DNA of 64,000 nucleotides from Hyphomicrobiales bacterium. Its GTDB lineage: Bacteria; Pseudomonadota; Alphaproteobacteria; Rhizobiales; Rhizobiaceae. Shown here piece after piece: positions 60,618-64,000 of the stretch. Position numbers and translations under genes: made by a program. Where the stretch lies: NCBI GenBank assembly GCA_900466605.1, contig UBMU01000037.1, forward strand, positions 109,011 through 173,010, written 5' to 3'. The notes under the pieces are model-generated. The model had not been told where the DNA came from. It saw only the letters and a list, made by a program, of their open reading frames with translations, and ran no database searches. Positions within the stretch are counted from its first letter, which is position 1. Every line of letters starts with the position of its first letter.

Positions 60618-61325
60618 ATGGAAACCTCGCTCTATCAGCCGGTCAAAGGTTTCCTGGAGGGGGCGGGCTATGTCGTGAAGGGCGAGATCGGCGGGTGCGA
60701 TCTGGTCGGTCTCAGCGAGGGCGAGCCGCCTGTTGTCGTGGTGTGCGAGCTAAAGCTCAGCTTCAACCTTGAACTTATCCTGCAGGCGGTCGATCGGGCC
60801 GCGATGAGCGACGAAGTGTGGATTGCTGCTCGTGTTTCCGCCAAGGGGCGGGGGCGCGAGGCCGACAAGCGTTATCGCGATCTCTGCAGACGGCTAGGGA
60901 TAGGCATGATTGGCGTCTCCGATGCCGGTGAGGTCAGCGTTATCGTCAACTCCGTCTCACCGATGCCACGGACCAATCCGAAGCGTCGGTCGCGACTGGT
61001 CAGGGAACATCAACGTCGGCGTGGCGATCCCGCCGTCGGCGGCGGTTCGCGTGCGCCTATTATGACGGCCTATCGCCAACGGGCGCTGATCTGCGCCGCG
61101 GCTCTCCAGCAAGGGCTCGTGCGGCCGCGCGATATGAAGGCAATGGCGCCGGATGCCGGCAAGATCCTGCTCGGCAATGTGTATGGCTGGTTCGAACGGC
61201 GGGAGAAGGGTGTCTATGCGCTGACGGCGGCCGGCGAGGCGGCGCTTCTGCGTTGGCCGCAAGCAATCGGCGTCACAGCCGAAAGCGCAGCCGTATCCTC
61301 GCCAAGCCCGGCCGAGCGTCCCTAG
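60618..61325 (+). CDS. DUF2161 / PD-(D/E)XK-like phosphodiesterase-type protein
   Basis: 235 residues. EIGGCDLVGLSEGEPPVVVV with the GCDLV Asp and CELKLSFNLELILQAVDRAA with ELK near 45-47 have the D-X10-20-ExK spacing of PD-(D/E)XK nuclease folds; the second half is a winged-helix-like region (QRALICAAALQQGLVRPRDM). These proteins are annotated as DUF2161. Activity has not been shown. ATG 60618 chosen, giving METSLYQPVKGFLEGAGYVV. Lies just downstream of the small hypothetical gene. Confidence 0.85.
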   Translation: METSLYQPVKGFLEGAGYVVKGEIGGCDLVGLSEGEPPVVVVCELKLSFNLELILQAVDRAAMSDEVWIAARVSAKGRGREADKRYRDLCRRLGIGMIGVSDAGEVSVIVNSVSPMPRTNPKRRSRLVREHQRRRGDPAVGGGSRAPIMTAYRQRALICAAALQQGLVRPRDMKAMAPDAGKILLGNVYGWFERREKGVYALTAAGEAALLRWPQAIGVTAESAAVSSPSPAERP

Positions 61326-61540
61326 CGATCAGCTTGTGGCGCGTTTGCGTCGGTCGGTCGGTTTGCCATCGCTATAAGCTAAAATCTTTCTTGCTGATCC
61401 GGTTTGACAAAACAGGTATCATCGCACATATGAGCCTCATTGGCCGCCTGCGCGATTTTCGCGCGGGCGGTTTTGCGTTTGAATGGGCTGGTTTCTGCAA
61501 TTCATTCGCATCCGCACCGATGTCTGCGCAGGGGATGAAA

Positions 61541-62455
61541 ATGGACGAGAAGGGCAATCTCACGGTTCGGCGGTTGGCGCTCTGGGGCATCCCGATGTCG
61601 CTCGGCGTCATGGGCCTGAAGATGGTCGCATGGTGGGTGACAGGCTCGGTGGCATTGCTATCAGACGGGCTGGAATCGACAGTAAACGTCGTGGCTGCCT
61701 TCATAGCCTTTTTTGTCATCCGCTACGCGCAAAAGCCGGCCGATCACGACCATCCATTCGGGCATCACAAGGCGGAATATCTTTCGGCTGTGACCGAAGG
61801 CGTGCTGATCGTCGTCGCGGCGCTGTTGATCGTCAATGAGGCGATCGGACACCTCTCCGATCCGCGGATGCTGGATGCGCCGGCACTGGGTCTCGCTATC
61901 AATTTTGTTGCCGGTGTGATCAACGCCGTCTGGGCCCAACTGTTGATCCGGACCGGGCGCAAGTATCGCTCGGCGGCGCTGACGGCGGATGGCCAGCACA
62001 TCATGTCCGATGTCGTCACCTCTGTCGGCGTTCTTATCGGCCTGCTGCTGGCTTTGGCCACCGGTTATGCGATCTTCGATCCCCTGCTGGCCATCCTGGT
62101 TGCCGTCAACATTCTTTATCAGGGCTGGAAGGTGATCTCGCATTCGATTGGCGGCCTGATGGACCAGGCGGTCACGCTCGAGGAGGAGGCCGCGATCAAG
62201 CAGGCGATTGCGACCCATGCCGCGGGCTCGATCGGCGTGCATGACCTGAAGACGCGTCGCGCCGGCACAGTCACCTTCGTCGATTTTCATCTTGTCGTTC
62301 CGGCCGCACTGTCTGTAAGGCAGGCGCACGATATCTGCGATCGCCTTGAAGATGCCATCCGTGCGGCGCATCCGGGCTCCAGCATCGCCATTCACGTCGA
62401 GCCGGAGGGCGAAAAGGCCCACGGCATCCGCGTCAAAGTCATCAAGGAGGCTTGA
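61541..62455 (+). CDS. Cation diffusion facilitator family transporter
   Basis: 304 residues, CDF metal/proton antiporter in the inner membrane. Helices 1-6 in the first 210 residues (ALWGIPMSLGVMGLKMVAWW, VAAFIAFFVIRYAQ). The metal site is suggested by SDGLESTVNV in helix 2 and HIMSDVVTSVG in helix 5, with DHDHPFGHHKAEYLS between helices 2 and 3; C-terminal cytoplasmic domain with THAAGSIGVHDLKTRRAGTV and FVDFHLVV. Metal could be Zn, Fe, Mn or others; not decided. AGGGGAT precedes ATG 61541. The queF ATG follows the stop by 0 bp. Confidence 0.9.
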   Translation: MDEKGNLTVRRLALWGIPMSLGVMGLKMVAWWVTGSVALLSDGLESTVNVVAAFIAFFVIRYAQKPADHDHPFGHHKAEYLSAVTEGVLIVVAALLIVNEAIGHLSDPRMLDAPALGLAINFVAGVINAVWAQLLIRTGRKYRSAALTADGQHIMSDVVTSVGVLIGLLLALATGYAIFDPLLAILVAVNILYQGWKVISHSIGGLMDQAVTLEEEAAIKQAIATHAAGSIGVHDLKTRRAGTVTFVDFHLVVPAALSVRQAHDICDRLEDAIRAAHPGSSIAIHVEPEGEKAHGIRVKVIKEA

Positions 62456-62920
62456 ATGCCCACCACAGACGTATCCAACCTGTCCATGCTGGGGAACCAG
62501 ACGGAATCTCCGAAATCACCCGAGGCAGCTGTGCTTGAAAGGGTGCCGTCGAGCCACGCCGGTACTGATTACGTGGTCCGCTTCACTGCGCCCGAGTTCA
62601 CGTCCCTATGCCCGATGACGGGGCAGCCCGACTTCGCCCATATCGTCATCGACTACATCCCGAGCGAATGGCTGGTCGAGTCGAAGTCGCTGAAGCTGTT
62701 CTTGCATGCGTTCCGTAATCACGGCGCCTTCCATGAGGATTGCTCGGTCTACATTGCCAAGCGGTTGGTCGAGCTGCTTGACCCGAAGTGGCTGAGGATC
62801 GGCGCTTACTGGTATCCGCGCGGCGGCATTCCGATTGATGTGTTCTGGCAGACCGGCAAGCCGCCAGAGGGCGTGTGGCTGCCTGACCAGGGCGTCGCCA
62901 CTTATCGTGGCCGCGGCTGA
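62456..62920 (+). CDS. queF: NADPH-dependent 7-cyano-7-deazaguanine reductase
   Basis: 154 residues of the short QueF (YkvM-type) class. Reduces preQ0 to preQ1 for tRNA queuosine. FTAPEFTSLCPMTGQPDFAH with active-site Cys near residue 48 and Asp near 55, YIPSEWLVESKSLKLFLHAF with the ESKSLK motif near 75, and RNHGAFHEDCSVYIAKRLVE near 88-108 are all present. The ATG at 62456 is immediately after the CDF stop, so it is translationally coupled; no preQ1 riboswitch is seen. Confidence 0.95.
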   Translation: MPTTDVSNLSMLGNQTESPKSPEAAVLERVPSSHAGTDYVVRFTAPEFTSLCPMTGQPDFAHIVIDYIPSEWLVESKSLKLFLHAFRNHGAFHEDCSVYIAKRLVELLDPKWLRIGAYWYPRGGIPIDVFWQTGKPPEGVWLPDQGVATYRGRG

Positions 62921-62998
62921 ACGGCCGAGTTGACAGAGACGGTCCGTGACCGCTGCCAGGTGGATGGCAACGGGCGAACTGGCCAAGAAGCCTGGAAT

Positions 62999-63793
62999 TC
63001 AAGCGCTGTCATCGTTTGGTGCGAACTTGGCGACGTCCACTTGGATCTGGCGCTTCTCGCTGTGAAGACCAGCTCTGAGAAGATTGCGCGCCTTCACGAG
63101 TTCGAGGCGCAAGCGCATAAAATGCTTGCTTAGCTTGCTCTTTGGCCTGAAAGCATCGTCTTTGGGGTCGCGAAGGAAGGGCGCCTTGTTTGTGTGGTCT
63201 TCGAGGAAGCGCAGCTGGATCACCGGCGCAGGCTCGATTTGAAGGGCCTCAACCCAAGATCTGTGCCAGAAATATGCATCGACCAATGCATAGTTCTTCG
63301 TGTCTTTCAGCATTTTTGCGGCTGCGCGCGGTCCGATGACATAACCGGCCAAACCAAGCCGGTTTTGAAAGACGCGCGTTGCCCGATAGCCGCTTGGATC
63401 GTCTGTCCAAAGAGGCGACTTCGCCATGATGTGGGGCAGGGGGACGAACTCCAGATCGTAGACGCAGTTCCAGTCGTCGTCACGTTTATCGATAGTCCTG
63501 ATGACCTCGGCCATGTCGCTCGAAAGGACGGCATCGTCTTCCAGTATGAGTGTCTTTTCATTCCGCTCGACGCCGATTTTCCAAGCCATTCGATGCGAGG
63601 TGAAACAGGCTATATCCTGGCGAAGCGTAGGACTTGGCCAGTTGTTGGCAGCTTTCTGGCAGTCTTCGGGGGATAAGTCGCTCGCTTCGAATGCATCGAG
63701 AAAACGATACTCCAATCCAAGTCTCGCCATTTGCTGAGACTGAAAGTGCCTGCGTTCGCTTTCGGACTTGCGACTTATAATAAGAATATTCAC
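62999..63793 (-). CDS. Family 25 glycosyltransferase (LPS-type)
   Basis: 264 residues. GTG start; NILIISRKSESERRHFQSQQ and MARLGLEYRFLDAFEASDLS open the GT25 domain, CFTSHRMAWKIGVERNEKTL and ILEDDAVLSSDMAEVIR give the SH and EDDA catalytic motifs, and YVIGPRAAAKMLKDTKNYAL with VDAYFW supply the C-terminal part of the fold. Transfers a sugar (galactose-like in relatives) onto lipooligosaccharide or surface polysaccharide. Convergent with queF (78 bp). Confidence 0.88.
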   Translation of the reverse strand: MNILIISRKSESERRHFQSQQMARLGLEYRFLDAFEASDLSPEDCQKAANNWPSPTLRQDIACFTSHRMAWKIGVERNEKTLILEDDAVLSSDMAEVIRTIDKRDDDWNCVYDLEFVPLPHIMAKSPLWTDDPSGYRATRVFQNRLGLAGYVIGPRAAAKMLKDTKNYALVDAYFWHRSWVEALQIEPAPVIQLRFLEDHTNKAPFLRDPKDDAFRPKSKLSKHFMRLRLELVKARNLLRAGLHSEKRQIQVDVAKFAPNDDSA

Positions 63794-63860
63794 TCAGGTC
63801 TTGCCCGGTAGACAGCCATAACGTCCGAAATCTTATTGAGAACTATACCTCTGCCGTCAA

Positions 63861-63879
63861 GGTGGGGCGATGGCCCACC
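63861..63879 (-). terminator. Hairpin between the GT25 gene and the window-end gene
   Basis: GGTGGG-N7-CCCACC (63861-63879), 74 bp past the stop of the minus-strand gene at 63953. No U-run on either strand; weak candidate terminator. Confidence 0.35.
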
Positions 63880-63952
63880 ACGTCCACAGTGAACGGGTGG
63901 GCATCGAGGGCGACGAGCGGCAGAGCGGCCTCGGGAGACGCGGCGGGCCGTG

Positions 63953-64000
63953 TCAGGCGAAGTTGTCGTCGCTGCCGAAATCGGACTGGTCGTCATCGGC
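63953..64000 (-). CDS. C-terminal end of an unknown gene (partial)
   Basis: On the minus strand the window end reads 15 codons to a TGA at 63953-63955: ADDDQSDFGSDDNFA. Very acidic, Asp/Ser-rich tail. The rest lies outside the window. I do not recognise the family. Confidence 0.4.
   Translation of the reverse strand, partial: ADDDQSDFGSDDNFA

Noticed and set aside
62400..62456. preQ1 riboswitch before queF
   Set aside because: queF starts directly at the stop of the CDF gene; there is no leader to hold an aptamer.
63790..63996. 68-codon minus-strand frame at the window end
   Set aside because: Overlaps the GT25 start by 4 bases and the acidic tail of a different frame; Arg/Ser/Pro-rich with no motif.
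1..64000. CRISPR array, tRNA/rRNA genes, insertion sequences or prophage
   Set aside because: No regularly spaced direct repeats, no cloverleaf-like or rRNA segments, no transposase, integrase or phage structural gene seen in any frame.

Overview
The window is a gene-dense, high-GC chromosomal stretch from an alphaproteobacterium of the Rhizobiaceae (Rhizobium / Sinorhizobium-Ensifer / Agrobacterium group). The evidence is a BacA-type peptide transporter, a NolR-like ArsR regulator, a ChoXWV choline transporter, a fused TrpE(G) anthranilate synthase behind a WWW leader peptide, a ShmR-like heme receptor next to trpE(G), an EcfG-independent ECF42-type sigma factor with its YCII partner, and many rhizobial single-copy hypotheticals. 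No tRNA, rRNA, CRISPR array, prophage or insertion sequence was seen. Most of the DNA is ordinary core or near-core chromosome. The one stretch that looks compositionally foreign is the AT-richer glycosyltransferase region at about 37.1-38.3 kb.

Layout. 0-6 kb: the N-terminus of an FMN-dependent lactate dehydrogenase, then redox/detoxification enzymes (quinone reductase, RibD-like reductase, SDR, aldo/keto reductase, cupin) with two divergent LysR regulators. 6-16 kb: purine catabolism (guanine deaminase, membrane urate hydroxylase PuuD, xanthine dehydrogenase XdhAB) interrupted by a LysR/DUF1127 pair, and ending with 3-hydroxybutyrate dehydrogenase. 16-20 kb: glycerol kinase, a frameshifted secreted protein, a MYG1-family protein. 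20-24 kb: a YCII protein/ECF sigma/SRPBCC/DoxX/LLM series. 24-29.7 kb: methionine aminopeptidase, PadR and a divergent MFS transporter, BacA, DUF2277, polysaccharide deacetylase. 29.7-36.9 kb: NnrU, a YfgM-like protein with the GTPase Der, a glycosyltransferase, KDG kinase, alpha-glucosidase. 37-44.3 kb: glycosyltransferase island, adenine deaminase, orphan LivK, omega-aminotransferase, NolR-like regulator, HugZ-family protein. 44.3-47.3 kb: choXWV. 47.5-52 kb: thymidine kinase, a coiled-coil protein and a DUF2333 membrane protein of unknown role, a LuxR regulator, a UPF0114 protein. 52-64 kb: formate-THF ligase, extensin-family protein, heme receptor, trpL-trpE(G), small conserved proteins, CDF transporter, QueF, a GT25 glycosyltransferase, and the acidic tail of one more gene.

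How the genes fit together. XdhAB, GuaD and PuuD would take guanine through xanthine and urate to 5-hydroxyisourate; adenine deaminase feeds hypoxanthine into the same route. No xdhC is present beside xdhAB. ChoXWV imports choline, with a terminator-like hairpin after choX that should keep the binding protein in excess. The regulatory DNA is more informative than the gene list: a complete trp attenuator with a near-leaderless trpL, two TGA-N9-TCA iron-responsive boxes at the heme receptor promoter, a NolR-consensus box upstream of the nolR-like gene, and paired 60-bp-spaced direct repeats between a VtlR/LsrB-like LysR gene and a DUF1127 gene. No convincingly new multi-gene system was found. 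The best candidates for undescribed biology are the LysR/DUF1127 pair, the tdk/coiled-coil/DUF2333 group, and the low-GC glycosyltransferase island.
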